DNA of 64,000 bases from Oscillospiraceae bacterium. GTDB taxonomy: Bacteria; Bacillota; Clostridia; Oscillospirales; Ruminococcaceae. The translations under genes and the position numbers were made by a program. The stretch spans positions 23,623 through 87,622 of the forward strand of contig CAAGBS010000035.1 in the NCBI GenBank assembly GCA_900768125.1. Reading direction: 5' to 3'. Shown piece after piece: positions 6,372 through 15,060 of the stretch. The stretch's first letter is position 1. Each line of letters starts with the position of its first letter. The notes under the pieces are model-generated. The model searched no databases, had not been told where the DNA came from, and was given only the letters and a program-made list of their open reading frames with translations.

Positions 6372-9131
6372 TCATACAGCCTTATTGATAGCTGCAATAG
6401 CCTTGTCGATTGCGCTCTTGTAGGAACTGAACTCGGACTTGAAGCCGGACAAATCGTTGTAAGCGGCGTCGATGAATACGCCGAGAAGTCCGTCGAGGTC
6501 GGACGCGGCGCTTGTCAGCGAGGTCTTCGCAGAAGCGTACTCCGCGGGAGCGCCGGACATCATCTCATCGTAGTTGGAGACTACCTGAGCGTAGCCAGCC
6601 GCCCTGAGTATCGCCGAGGTCTTGTCGTTGTAGATAACGTCCATGACATCGGACTCGTAGCTGCTGCTCTTTATCTCGGTAACGCCGTTCTTAACTGTGC
6701 CGAACTGCGAAACTGCGTTGGAAGCCGCTGTGGAAGCCTTTGTCAGCATGTCGGAATACTGGCGGGACTTATCGGAAGAAGTCTGGTTGCCGGTCTGCAG
6801 GCTCTTGAAGCTGAGACCGCTCTTCGCGGAGGAATTGAAGCTGCTCAGCTTGGAATCCGCAGTCGTGGTGTACTTGCTTCCGGTGTCGCTGGAGCCGGTG
6901 ACGTAGGTGTAGTAATCAGAGTAGAGGTCATACAGCTTCTGCAGAGAGGAATACGCGCTGCTCAGCTCGCTGCTGGAGGGCTTTGCGCCCTTGACGAGGC
7001 TGGAAACGCTGCTCTTTCCGCTGGAGAGAGTGCCTGTCATGCCGGATGTGAACTTAGTCTTTGTGAATCCGGCTTCTACTGCATAGCTGGTCGCCTGGGA
7101 ATATACATGCAGCTTTCCGACTTCGGCGGAAACAGCCTCGAATGCGTCAAGTATCTTCGCGCGCTGCTTATCCTCGGAGGTGACAGTCGCAGAGGGTTTA
7201 GACGGAACAACAGCAGGCTGTGTGACAACAGGCTTCGTGGTAACTGCGGGTTTTGTGGTAACTGCGGGTTTAGTAGTAACTGCGGGTCTGGTGGTGATTG
7301 TAGGTCTGGTCGTTACTGCAGGCTTTGTCGTATTAGCAGGAACGCTGCTCTGCTCGGGTATGCTGGTATCGGGCGCGCCGGGTTCCTCGGAAACAGTCTC
7401 CGCAGTGGATTCAGCGGTGGCTGTAACTGCAGGTTCCACGGTCGCGGACTGCTCCGGGTCGGTCTCGTTCGTGACGATGGGGTCCACTGGCATATCAGAA
7501 ATTCCGGAGGTCACTTCAACGTCTGCGGCGCTTTCATTGTCCACAGGAGCAGGGGGCGTGGTGGAAGCGGTAGTCGGAGTTGCGGGTTTGCTTACCAGGT
7601 CATCGGAGTTGTTCGCGGTATTCGTGAACACTACCAGCGCGATAACGCCGACAACTACCACTGCGGCGCCGATGACGGTCGGTATCGGAAGCACGCCGAA
7701 CAGCTTCATGGACTGCTTCTCAGACTTCTGGGCAGAACCGGAAACGCTCTTCTTCAGCGGTTTGAGGTTCCACTTGTTGGGCGAGCCGCAGTTCTTGCAG
7801 ACAGGCTCCTTTTCGTACATATCCTGACCGCAGTTGCGGCAGTATACAAGCTTTCCGAGGTCTGCGTCCTCGCCTGCGGGGGCTTCCTGGGCAGGCTCAG
7901 GTTCGGGGCGGCGCGGCTGGGTGAAATCAGGCTCCTTGTAGGCGGGGAAATCAGCCAGCGGGTCTGAAGCGGGTGCGGTATCAGCCACGGGCTCTGTATA
8001 GGACGGGAAGTCGTTGACAGGCTCGGCAGACGTTGTGTCGGCAGTCGGCTCTGTATAGGTCGGGAAGTCGTTGACAGGCTCGGCAGACGTTGTGTCGGCA
8101 GTCGGCTCTGTATAGGACGGGAAGCCGCTGACAGGCTCGGCAGGCGTTGTGTCGGCAGTCGGCTCTGTATAGGACGGGAAGCCGCTGACAGGCTCGGCAG
8201 ACGTTGTGTCGGCAGTCGGCTCTGTATAGGACGGGAAGCCGCTGGCAGGCTCGGCAGGCGTTGTATCGGCCGTCGGCTCTGTATAGGACGGGAAATCCGC
8301 GGCGGGCTGGCTGAAATAGCCGGTCTCAGCGGCAGGCTCCGGCGCTGGGACAGTCTCCTTGACTGCTGGCGCGGGGGTCTCCACGTCAATATTGATATCG
8401 TCGAAATTCTGCTCGAGCTGCATAGGCTCGTCAGGCTCGGTCATTTCGCCGCCGTTGATGACCGGCAGACCGCTCTCGGACAGGAACTGCGTTTCCGGCA
8501 TTCCGGCTTCCATCGAGAAATCGTCAACGCGGCGGGACAGCGAGCCGAGGTCAGGCTCGGGCTCGGGGACCGGCTCGGGTTCCGGCTCGGGAACGGGCGC
8601 GCTTATCGCGGGCATATCGCTGGAGGTGGCGTTGAGGTTCGCGAACTGCTGGTTCAGCGCTTCGATCTCGCTGTTGAGGTCACCGCCGCCAAGACCGCCG
8701 AGACCCCCTCCGAGGACGTCCGCGCCGCCGTTGTCGTAGCTGATGCCGCCGCCAAGACCGCTGTTGTTGACGAAACTGTCTATCCTTGCGATATCGCTGT
8801 CTGAAATGCCGCCGAAATCGCCGCCGATGGGGTCGGTGTTCACGAGCGGGACGTCGCCGTTGGCATTAAGTTTCATGCCGCACTTTTCGCAGTGGTCGGT
8901 GGACTTCTGCATTCTCATGCCGCAGGTAGGGCAGAATACAAGAGTGCCCTCTTCGTTTCCGAGGGGCTGTATTCCAGGCATTTCCCCGCTCTGCTGGTCG
9001 TCTGACGGCTGTTCGTTCACTGCCGCTTCGCCGTTCTCCTCTTCCTCTGCTTCGGGCGGGACGGGCGTGCCGCACTCCATGCAGAACTGATAGCCGCGGA
9101 TAAGCTTCTTGCCGCAGTTTTCACAATACAT
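6372..9131 (-). CDS. Large zinc-ribbon, single-pass membrane protein with tandem repeats
   Basis: 919 residues. N terminus: zinc ribbon 1 (C3, C6, C17, C20), ribbon 2 (C67, C70, C81, C84) and ribbon 3 near 428-450 (YCRNCG...CKNCG). Between ribbons 2 and 3 lies a low-complexity acidic region with about seven copies of a 19-residue unit (consensus FPSYTEPTADTTPAEPVSG). A single membrane helix follows near 480-505, then a Pro/Thr-rich stalk with TTKPAV repeats, and a C-terminal ~270-residue Ser/Ala-rich helical domain without cysteines. The layout suggests ribbons in the cytoplasm and the C-terminal domain outside. Function unknown. The gene for another zinc-ribbon membrane protein lies just upstream. 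The ATG at 9131 has GGGAGGA seven bases before it. Confidence 0.8.
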   Translation of the reverse strand: MYCENCGKKLIRGYQFCMECGTPVPPEAEEEENGEAAVNEQPSDDQQSGEMPGIQPLGNEEGTLVFCPTCGMRMQKSTDHCEKCGMKLNANGDVPLVNTDPIGGDFGGISDSDIARIDSFVNNSGLGGGISYDNGGADVLGGGLGGLGGGDLNSEIEALNQQFANLNATSSDMPAISAPVPEPEPEPVPEPEPDLGSLSRRVDDFSMEAGMPETQFLSESGLPVINGGEMTEPDEPMQLEQNFDDINIDVETPAPAVKETVPAPEPAAETGYFSQPAADFPSYTEPTADTTPAEPASGFPSYTEPTADTTSAEPVSGFPSYTEPTADTTPAEPVSGFPSYTEPTADTTSAEPVNDFPTYTEPTADTTSAEPVNDFPSYTEPVADTAPASDPLADFPAYKEPDFTQPRRPEPEPAQEAPAGEDADLGKLVYCRNCGQDMYEKEPVCKNCGSPNKWNLKPLKKSVSGSAQKSEKQSMKLFGVLPIPTVIGAAVVVVGVIALVVFTNTANNSDDLVSKPATPTTASTTPPAPVDNESAADVEVTSGISDMPVDPIVTNETDPEQSATVEPAVTATAESTAETVSEEPGAPDTSIPEQSSVPANTTKPAVTTRPTITTRPAVTTKPAVTTKPAVTTKPVVTQPAVVPSKPSATVTSEDKQRAKILDAFEAVSAEVGKLHVYSQATSYAVEAGFTKTKFTSGMTGTLSSGKSSVSSLVKGAKPSSSELSSAYSSLQKLYDLYSDYYTYVTGSSDTGSKYTTTADSKLSSFNSSAKSGLSFKSLQTGNQTSSDKSRQYSDMLTKASTAASNAVSQFGTVKNGVTEIKSSSYESDVMDVIYNDKTSAILRAAGYAQVVSNYDEMMSGAPAEYASAKTSLTSAASDLDGLLGVFIDAAYNDLSGFKSEFSSYKSAIDKAIAAINKAV
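7952..8340. repeat. 57-bp coding tandem repeat (six exact-period units plus degenerate ends)
   Basis: The motif GGCTCTGTATAGG begins at 7990, 8047, 8104, 8161, 8218 and 8275, a fixed 57-base period that keeps the 19-residue protein unit in frame. Copies differ at a few bases (Pro/Ser alternation at one site), so the array could change copy number without frameshift. Confidence 0.92.
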
Positions 9132-9316
9132 TATGTAATCCTCCCAAGTGGATCGTAATACTCTCTGTAATCAAGCCCTGGCTGAGCCGTGAAAATAGAA
9201 ATATCCAAATTAAGTATACTATACTGCATAAAAAAAGTCAACTTACATTTTGCAATATTGTTAAAATGAAATAATCCGGACCCGAGGTTTTTGTGCATTA
9301 TAATGTCAATAAAATA

Positions 9317-9343
9317 CTCCCCTCCGGCTGACCCGAAGGGGAG
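9317..9343 (-). terminator. Intrinsic terminator of the small zinc-ribbon gene
   Basis: On the minus strand CTCCCCT and AGGGGAG pair around a 13-base loop, followed by TATTTTATT. It lies 14 bases past the stop at 9357. Confidence 0.75.
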
Positions 9344-9356
9344 ACATTTATCACAT

Positions 9357-9803
9357 TCAGAGTATTACTGAGAAATAAAGACCCGCGAAAATACCGGCTG
9401 CCGCCGCCATCGCACCCGCGACTGCAAGGCATATCGCTATGTGCACCCCGGTGTAGTATTTCTGCTCGCGGACTGCCGACTTCTGCGCCATCGGGACTTC
9501 TCCGCCGAACACCGCGCGGCGCTCAGCGGTTATCGGAGCGCTGCTCCCCGCCTGAGGGATAATCCCCGGAACGGGTACTGCTTCGCCTTGGGGGGAGTCC
9601 GGTCCGGTCTTCAGCGCAGCTGCGGTCTCCGCGGGCTGTACTGCTTCCGCAGCCTGCGGCTCAGGGGGTTCCGCTTGCTCAGCCGGCTTCTCCGGCTCGG
9701 ACTGGTCGAGCTTCTGCGCCGTCACTCCGGTGAATCCCGCGCCGCACCATGTACAGAACAGGCTGTTATCCTGGTTTTGCTTTCCACATCTTGGACAGAA
9801 CAT
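9357..9803 (-). CDS. Small zinc-ribbon, tail-anchored membrane protein
   Basis: 148 residues: an N-terminal zinc ribbon (CPRCG...CTWCG, residues 3-20), a Pro/Glu/Ala-rich linker (about 35-105) and one C-terminal hydrophobic helix (about 120-148) ending the protein. The topology implies a cytoplasmic ribbon tethered to the membrane with nothing outside. It begins 21 bases after the glycosylase stop codon, with AAAGGAAG before its ATG, so the two may share a transcript. Its ribbon resembles those of the 919-residue protein encoded just downstream. Function unknown. Confidence 0.8.
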   Translation of the reverse strand: MFCPRCGKQNQDNSLFCTWCGAGFTGVTAQKLDQSEPEKPAEQAEPPEPQAAEAVQPAETAAALKTGPDSPQGEAVPVPGIIPQAGSSAPITAERRAVFGGEVPMAQKSAVREQKYYTGVHIAICLAVAGAMAAAAGIFAGLYFSVIL

Positions 9804-9824
9804 ATGTATTACTTCCTTTCAGGT

Positions 9825-10637
9825 TCAGTTATTGGTTATCAGCAGTCCGCCGCCGTTGCGGACGTAATCGAAAAGATACTGCTGGGCTATTCCCTCGATG
9901 CCTGCGGTGCATTCCGGCAGTCCGTCCGGGTAGAACTGCGCCATCAGCCGCTTGACCCACACGTCCTTCGGGAATGCGTCCAGCTTGTGGAACGCGAACA
10001 GCAGAACGCAGTCAGCCACCTTGTCGCCAACGCCCACGATTGATTTCAGCTTCTCCCGCGCCTCTGCGAGGGTGAGTTCGTCTATTTCCGCAAAGTCCAC
10101 CGCGCCGGAATTTATCTTCTCCACCGCGTCGCATATGTACCTCGCCCGGAATCCCGCGCGGAGCGGCGCGAGGTCGTCGGGAGTTATCCCGGAAAGCTGC
10201 TGCGCGGTCGGGAATGCATACCCGTCCTCCAGCGGCGTGCCGAAACTCTCGCACAGCCGCCCGATAATTCCGGCGATACGCGGGATATTGTTGTTCTGGC
10301 TGATGATGAAGCTTATCAGCGTTTCGAAAGGCTCCTGCCGCAGTATGCGGATACCGGGGGAGAACTCGCAGGCTTTTTTCAGCGTTTCGTCCGCGGAAAG
10401 CGTGGAGATGAACCGGGAGTAGTCCGTGCCGAGGTCGAAGTAGTTTTCCCAGAACGGGATATCCTGCTCCGGGATACCGTGCAGCGTGACTTCGCCGCCG
10501 TACTGCGTTACAGTAAGCCTGCGGCCTCCTGCGATGCCGGAAAACGCGCCGTTTTCGTCCGCGCTCCATCGGAAGCACTGCCCGCAGAGGAACGTCCTGC
10601 GGATATCGAAATTTTGATTTTTTATAGTGTAATTCAT
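9825..10637 (-). CDS. ogg: 8-oxoguanine DNA glycosylase/lyase, OGG1 type
   Basis: 270-residue base-excision repair enzyme of the OGG1 branch of the HhH-GPD superfamily. N-terminal OGG_N domain (about 1-100), then FIISQNNNIPRI (residues ~110-121), the bacterial form of the SSNNNI damage-recognition loop. The helix-hairpin-helix ends in GVGDKVADC with catalytic Lys206 (equivalent to human Lys249), and Asp225 in FPKDVWVKR is the second catalytic residue. Full length for bacterial OGG1. Cys20 in CGQCFRW is also conserved in the family. It is followed by the small zinc-ribbon gene and diverges from the DUF6062-tsaD operon. Confidence 0.92.
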   Translation of the reverse strand: MNYTIKNQNFDIRRTFLCGQCFRWSADENGAFSGIAGGRRLTVTQYGGEVTLHGIPEQDIPFWENYFDLGTDYSRFISTLSADETLKKACEFSPGIRILRQEPFETLISFIISQNNNIPRIAGIIGRLCESFGTPLEDGYAFPTAQQLSGITPDDLAPLRAGFRARYICDAVEKINSGAVDFAEIDELTLAEAREKLKSIVGVGDKVADCVLLFAFHKLDAFPKDVWVKRLMAQFYPDGLPECTAGIEGIAQQYLFDYVRNGGGLLITNN

Positions 10638-10762
10638 AGAAATTTTCGTAAACCCCTTGATAATTTGTCTTAATTATAATACAATAGGAGTATAATTTCA
10701 AGAGTATCCGCTGTTTTTTCAGCGAGTTTTCATCTTATCTTCTTAAAAGGAAAGGATAGTCA

Positions 10763-11467
10763 ATGAGAGAAAGCATACTTACCATACCGATAAACGAAGT
10801 GTTCGAGCCGCGGGACGGCTGCCCCATCTGCGCCATGAGGAACACGGTCGAGCAGCACATCAGCGAGTACATAATGGGCGCGGCGATGATGGAGCCGGAC
10901 GTCCGCATGGAGACCAACCGCCTGGGATTCTGCCACACGCACTTCAACAGCCTGCTGAAGCAGAACAACCGCCTGTCGCTGGGACTTATGCTCAACACCT
11001 ACCTCGGCACGCTGCGCGGGGAGATATTCGAGAACAAGAGCATATTCTTCACCAAGGGCGCAAAGGCGAAAAAGTGCAGCGAGATAGAAAATACATGCTT
11101 CGTCTGCAGCAAGGTGGACTGGGGCGTTGAGCACATGCTGGAGACTGTCTTCACGATGTTCCGCGAGGACGCGAAGTTCCGCAATCTGTATTCCACGCAG
11201 AAGTACATCTGCATTCCGCACTACAACCTTATAATGTCGCATGTTCCCTCCAAGCTGCCCAAGGCCGACCAGAAGGACTTCATCGCCGCCACCGACAAGC
11301 TTGTCGAGAATTACATCAAGGAACTCAACAGCGATGTCAACGAGTTCTGCAACAGCTTCGATTACCGCAACGCCGGTAAGCTGCACAGCGAGGACATGGA
11401 GCATGTCAGAAGCTCCATCGAGCGCGCAATAGAATTTATAACGTCAAGAAAACCGGACGTTAAGTAA
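10763..11467 (+). CDS. DUF6062-family protein with duplicated Cys/His metal-site pattern
   Basis: 234 residues, no signal peptide or membrane helix. It matches what I know of DUF6062 (start ILTIPINEVFEP, then DGCPIC and GFCxxH). I see an internal duplication of a likely metal site: C20-x2-C23-x33-C57-x2-H60 and C112-x2-C115-x34-C150-x2-H153, nearly equal spacing, joined by a Lys/Glu-rich segment with an extra C105. Each half would bind one zinc or iron-sulfur centre. AAAGGAAAGGATAG precedes the ATG. tsaD follows 30 bases downstream in the same direction. Function unknown. Confidence 0.78.
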   Translation: MRESILTIPINEVFEPRDGCPICAMRNTVEQHISEYIMGAAMMEPDVRMETNRLGFCHTHFNSLLKQNNRLSLGLMLNTYLGTLRGEIFENKSIFFTKGAKAKKCSEIENTCFVCSKVDWGVEHMLETVFTMFREDAKFRNLYSTQKYICIPHYNLIMSHVPSKLPKADQKDFIAATDKLVENYIKELNSDVNEFCNSFDYRNAGKLHSEDMEHVRSSIERAIEFITSRKPDVK

Positions 11468-11497
11468 CGGCAGAAAAGAACAGAAGAAGGTCATACA

Positions 11498-12511
11498 ATG
11501 GATATTTTAGCAATAGAAAGCAGCTGCGATGAGACCGCAGCCGCAGTCATACGCGACGGGCGGGAGATGATCTCCTCGGTCGTTGCGACGCAGATAGAGG
11601 AGCACAAGCTTTACGGCGGCGTGGTCCCCGAGATAGCCAGCCGCCGCCACTGCGAGAGCATTGTCGCGGTGGTGGACGAAGCTCTGCAGAAAGCGGGCAT
11701 GAAAGCCCAGGACGTGGACGCGATAGCCGTAAGCTACGCGCCGGGGCTTATCGGAGCGCTGCTGGTGGGAGTGAATTTCGCAAAGGGACTGGCGCTGGCG
11801 CTTGACAAGCCGCTGATCCCGGTGCACCACATACGCGGTCATATCGCGGCGAATTACCTCGCCCACCCGGAGCTTGAACCGCCGTATCTCTGCCTTGTGG
11901 CTTCCGGGTCGCACAGCCATATCGTAAAGGTCAAGGACTGGACGGAGTTCGAGACCATCGGTCAGACTGTGGACGACGCGGCGGGCGAAGCGTTCGACAA
12001 GGCGGCGCGCGCGATGGGCTATCCCTATCCCGGCGGAGTCCACATCGACAAGGCGGCGCAGTCCGGCGACCGGAAGAAATACCAGCTTCCGCACCCGCAC
12101 ACCGCGAATCCGTATGATTTCAGCTTCTCAGGGCTGAAGACCGCAGTGATCAACCTCATACACAACGCGAAGCAGAAAGGCGAGGAGATAGACGTCAACA
12201 GCCTTGCGGCGTGCTTCCAGTACACCGTTGCGGATATCCTGACGCAGAAGTTCATCTCTGCGGCAAAGGAGGGCGGCTATAAGACGCTGGCGCTCGCCGG
12301 GGGAGTAGCGGCTAATTCCGGGCTGCGGACGATGCTTCAGCAGCGCGCGGACTACAATCATATGAAAGTATACTACCCGCCGATATCGCTTTGCGGAGAC
12401 AACGCCGCGATGATAGGCTGCCAGGCGTATTACGAATACCGGGCGGGACACGTTGCGGGTTCTGACCTCAACGCCGCTGCAACGATGCGGCTTGACCGCA
12501 TAACGTGGTAA
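11498..12511 (+). CDS. tsaD: tRNA N6-adenosine threonylcarbamoyltransferase
   Basis: 337 residues, standard length. TsaD transfers threonylcarbamoyl from TC-AMP to A37 of ANN-decoding tRNAs, with TsaB and TsaE (not in this window). Visible: ASKHA-fold N terminus MDILAIESSCDET, metal ligands in HHIRGHIAANY (His111 and His115), and the nucleotide-binding GGVAANSGLR near residue 268. AGAAGAAGG precedes the ATG. It sits between the DUF6062 gene and a shikimate-kinase-like gene, all co-directional with short gaps. The product is the substrate of MtaB, encoded at 47074. Confidence 0.97.
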   Translation: MDILAIESSCDETAAAVIRDGREMISSVVATQIEEHKLYGGVVPEIASRRHCESIVAVVDEALQKAGMKAQDVDAIAVSYAPGLIGALLVGVNFAKGLALALDKPLIPVHHIRGHIAANYLAHPELEPPYLCLVASGSHSHIVKVKDWTEFETIGQTVDDAAGEAFDKAARAMGYPYPGGVHIDKAAQSGDRKKYQLPHPHTANPYDFSFSGLKTAVINLIHNAKQKGEEIDVNSLAACFQYTVADILTQKFISAAKEGGYKTLALAGGVAANSGLRTMLQQRADYNHMKVYYPPISLCGDNAAMIGCQAYYEYRAGHVAGSDLNAAATMRLDRITW

Positions 12512-12533
12512 TCCAGACAAAGGACGCATAAGC

Positions 12534-13046
12534 ATGAAGAACATAATTCTGATAGGAATGCCCGGCTGCGGCAAATCCACGATAGGGGTGCTGCTGGCAA
12601 AGGCGATGGGCTTCCGGTTCATTGATACCGATATCACCATACAAAACCGCACGGGAATGCTCCTGCAGCAGATAATCGACCGGAAAGGGCTCGACTGGTT
12701 CTGCATAGAGGAGGAGCGCGCCATAATGTCCGTTGAGGAAAACGGCGGCTGCGTGATAGCTACCGGAGGAAGCGCGGTGTATTCCCGCAGCGCGATGATG
12801 TACTTAAAGGAGCACGGCTACGTTTACTACCTGGCGCTTCCGGTGGAGCAGGTCGAGAAGCGGCTGCACAACATAAAGACCCGCGGTATAGCCATGCGCC
12901 CGGGGGACTCCATCGAGGACGTTTTCCGCAGGCGGCGCGCGCTTTACGAGGAGTACGCGGACATCACGGTGGACTGCGCGGGCAAATCCATCGAGGAGAT
13001 AGTAGAAGAGATAGTCGGCGAGCATTCCCTCATAGCGGGGAAGTAG
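12534..13046 (+). CDS. Shikimate-kinase-like P-loop kinase
   Basis: 170 residues of the AroK fold: Walker A GMPGCGKST (residues 8-16), Asp31 and Asp33 in FIDTD, a GG pair at 78-79 and a lid Arg in AMRPGDS near 122. In true shikimate kinases the FR motif places an Arg against the shikimate carboxylate; here the equivalent pair is Phe56-Cys57, and the third Gly of GGG is Ser. These changes put the substrate in doubt, so I do not assign aroK. No other aromatic-pathway gene is near. It begins 22 bases after tsaD, with AAAGGA nine bases before the ATG, and is followed by a CPBP protease gene. Confidence 0.75.
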   Translation: MKNIILIGMPGCGKSTIGVLLAKAMGFRFIDTDITIQNRTGMLLQQIIDRKGLDWFCIEEERAIMSVEENGGCVIATGGSAVYSRSAMMYLKEHGYVYYLALPVEQVEKRLHNIKTRGIAMRPGDSIEDVFRRRRALYEEYADITVDCAGKSIEEIVEEIVGEHSLIAGK

Positions 13047-13070
13047 CCCGACATACTGAAAGGAGCGGAA

Positions 13071-14138
13071 ATGGAGGAAAACACGACAGGCGTTATCCCC
13101 GGGTGGGATAAGTCCAGAATGCCCGGCTTCAAAAGCATATGCATGAAGCTCGGCGCTATGATGATAATTATATTCGTTTCCCGCGGCGTTGAAACTGTGC
13201 TGCTTTCGGCGGCGGTGGGTCTTGGAATGTTCGACGGCATGAGCGCGAACATGGCATATCTGCTGCAGACGCTGGTGAGCTTCCTGTTTCTGTATATCAT
13301 TCCGATGGGGTGCGCCGCCGCGCTGCTGAAATTCCCGGGATTGTGCCGCGAGATATACCGCAGACCGCAGTATTTTTCCAGCGCAATGGGAATGTTTCCC
13401 GCGTTCTACGGGCTGTCGCTGCTTACGAACCTGCTGACCATGCTGGTATCCACGCTGTTTGAGAACACCGACCTCTACCGTTCGTTCAACACGGTAAACG
13501 ACCTGAAGCCGGATAATCTGTTCTGCGCCGGGGTGCTGCTTTTTCAGCTGGTAGTCATTGCGCCGCTGTTCGAGGAATTCTGGTTCCGCGGACTGGTGCT
13601 TCAGTCGCTGAGACCGTATGGAAACGGCTTTGCGATACTTGTCTCCGGCATTCTGTTCGGAATGACCCACGCGAACTTCAGCCAGTTCTTCTATGCGACC
13701 GTGCTGGGAATATGCCTGGGATACATCGCGGTGTCCACGAACTCCATCGTTGCGACTACGATAATGCACGCGATGTTCAACGGGATATCCGGATTAATGC
13801 TGTTTTTCATCACGTTTGACGACGTGGGGGATTACCTCATGGGGACGGCTTCCGGTCAGCAGCAGGAACAGACCCCGATGGTGGTGTGCTATCTGATATT
13901 CAGCTTCTTCGTGATAATGCTGATGATAGTCGGCATTTTCATGGCGATAGCGAAGCTGCGGAAGATAAAGCGCTACAGGGTCCCCAAGACCTGGGACGCC
14001 CCCGCTTCAAAGCGCTGGGGAGTGCTGCTGTCCCGCGCAACGGTCATCATCGCGCTGGTGCTTGCGGCGGATACGTTCACGTTCCAGTTTGCGGCGCGTG
14101 GCGTGCTGCAGCTTATGAAGCTCGTTACCGGGGAATAA
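13071..14138 (+). CDS. CPBP-family intramembrane protease-like protein
   Basis: 355 residues, about eight membrane helices. The CPBP (Abi/CAAX protease) motifs are present: EEFWFRG (EExxxR, near residue 167-173), HANFSQF (FxxxH type, near 199) and HAMFN near 236. In this family they form a metal site for intramembrane cleavage; members also act in bacteriocin immunity, but nothing here points to a bacteriocin. GAAAGGAG precedes the ATG, and the gene closes the DUF6062-tsaD-kinase run. The C-terminal ~110 residues form a charged loop and a further helix beyond the core. Confidence 0.85.
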   Translation: MEENTTGVIPGWDKSRMPGFKSICMKLGAMMIIIFVSRGVETVLLSAAVGLGMFDGMSANMAYLLQTLVSFLFLYIIPMGCAAALLKFPGLCREIYRRPQYFSSAMGMFPAFYGLSLLTNLLTMLVSTLFENTDLYRSFNTVNDLKPDNLFCAGVLLFQLVVIAPLFEEFWFRGLVLQSLRPYGNGFAILVSGILFGMTHANFSQFFYATVLGICLGYIAVSTNSIVATTIMHAMFNGISGLMLFFITFDDVGDYLMGTASGQQQEQTPMVVCYLIFSFFVIMLMIVGIFMAIAKLRKIKRYRVPKTWDAPASKRWGVLLSRATVIIALVLAADTFTFQFAARGVLQLMKLVTGE

Positions 14139-14143
14139 AAATC

Positions 14144-14177
14144 AAAGCAGGCATGGGAAATATCCTCTGCCTGCTTT
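14144..14177. terminator. Intrinsic terminator, AAAGCAGGCA hairpin
   Basis: AAAGCAGGCA pairs with TGCCTGCTTT, then TTG; it separates the CPBP gene from the convergent membrane-protein gene. It resembles the AAAGCAGG hairpins at 923, 33031 and 43281 in its outer stem only. Confidence 0.8.
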
Positions 14178-14189
14178 TTGTGTACTATG

Positions 14190-14789
14190 TTATCTTCCGA
14201 TCATCTTTCTGCGGACGAACAACAGCAGCATGACTACTCCTCCCGCAGCGGCGACGATTCCGATTATCAGCATTATAGGGTGGGAATCGGTGTCCACGCA
14301 CTTTATGTAGAGGTCTATCACCAGACTGTCTGCTTCCTCATCGGTGTAGCCCGCCGAGGTCAGATATTTGCGGATATACTTGCTGTCGTCGCTGTCCATC
14401 TTGGTGACCTTGCCCTTGAAATGAACCGGGGTGATGTCCGAGTCGCCAGAAAGCTGGTCGTACTGCGCGTCAAGAGCGGAGATGAGCTTTTTTACCGGGG
14501 TATAGATCCCCATGAAGCAGTCGTCTCCCGCGTCTATCAGATAGTAATATCCGATGGACTTCTTTTCGTCGTCGTCAACTATCTTCTCGTAGGAGCCGTA
14601 GTTCACCGGAAGGTCGCCCTCGACCATCATTCCGTCGCGGAAATCGTCACACTGAAGCGTGCTGTAGTCCACGCCCTTTTTGGCGTAGTCAGCCATTTCA
14701 CCGCCTGTTATCACGATGAGCACGATTCCTATGATAAGAAGCCCAAGTCCGGTCGTCAGCAGTCTCCAGGTATTGAATCCTAATCTCAT
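14190..14789 (-). CDS. Two-helix membrane protein of unknown function
   Basis: 199 residues. One hydrophobic helix near residues 10-30, an extracytoplasmic domain of about 130 residues rich in Asp, Tyr and Gly (two cysteines, C47 and C89 by approximate count), and a second helix near 170-192 ending in a basic tail RRKMIGR. The N terminus is inside by the positive-inside rule. No family recognised. Single gene on the minus strand; the ~270 bases upstream hold a separate plus-strand promoter for the next gene. Confidence 0.65.
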   Translation of the reverse strand: MRLGFNTWRLLTTGLGLLIIGIVLIVITGGEMADYAKKGVDYSTLQCDDFRDGMMVEGDLPVNYGSYEKIVDDDEKKSIGYYYLIDAGDDCFMGIYTPVKKLISALDAQYDQLSGDSDITPVHFKGKVTKMDSDDSKYIRKYLTSAGYTDEEADSLVIDLYIKCVDTDSHPIMLIIGIVAAAGGVVMLLLFVRRKMIGR

Positions 14790-14983
14790 TTTGTTACCTG
14801 CCTTTTGTTTTATTTATCTTATCGGCGCAAACGCCGGAAATAATTATACCATAATTCCGGAAATTTGTCAATAATTATCGTATCTTAGCGATTATTAATT
14901 TTTGTGTGCGAAGAAATGTAATATAACAACTTGTAAAATGTTTGTTAACCAAAACCCTTAGCAAAATCTTAACGGTATTAATA

Positions 14984-15012
14984 TTGACATTTTAGAGTGG
15001 TTATGATATACT
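14984..15012 (+). promoter_or_regulatory. Promoter of small DUF6514-like gene
   Basis: TTGACA (14984-14989), 17-base spacer, TATACT (15007-15012). The AT-rich 14790-14983 upstream holds no gene. Confidence 0.85.
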
Positions 15013-15060
15013 TTTAGTATAGTCCAGGAAAAATACAGTAAAATAAAAGGAGAAGCACAT

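Noticed and set aside
7952..8340. CRISPR-like array
   Set aside because: The 57-base units are contiguous without spacers and encode a repeated 19-residue peptide in frame inside a long gene.
13071..14138. CPBP protein as bacteriocin immunity or phage-defence gene
   Set aside because: No bacteriocin precursor, export gene or defence partner adjoins it; the neighbours are housekeeping genes.
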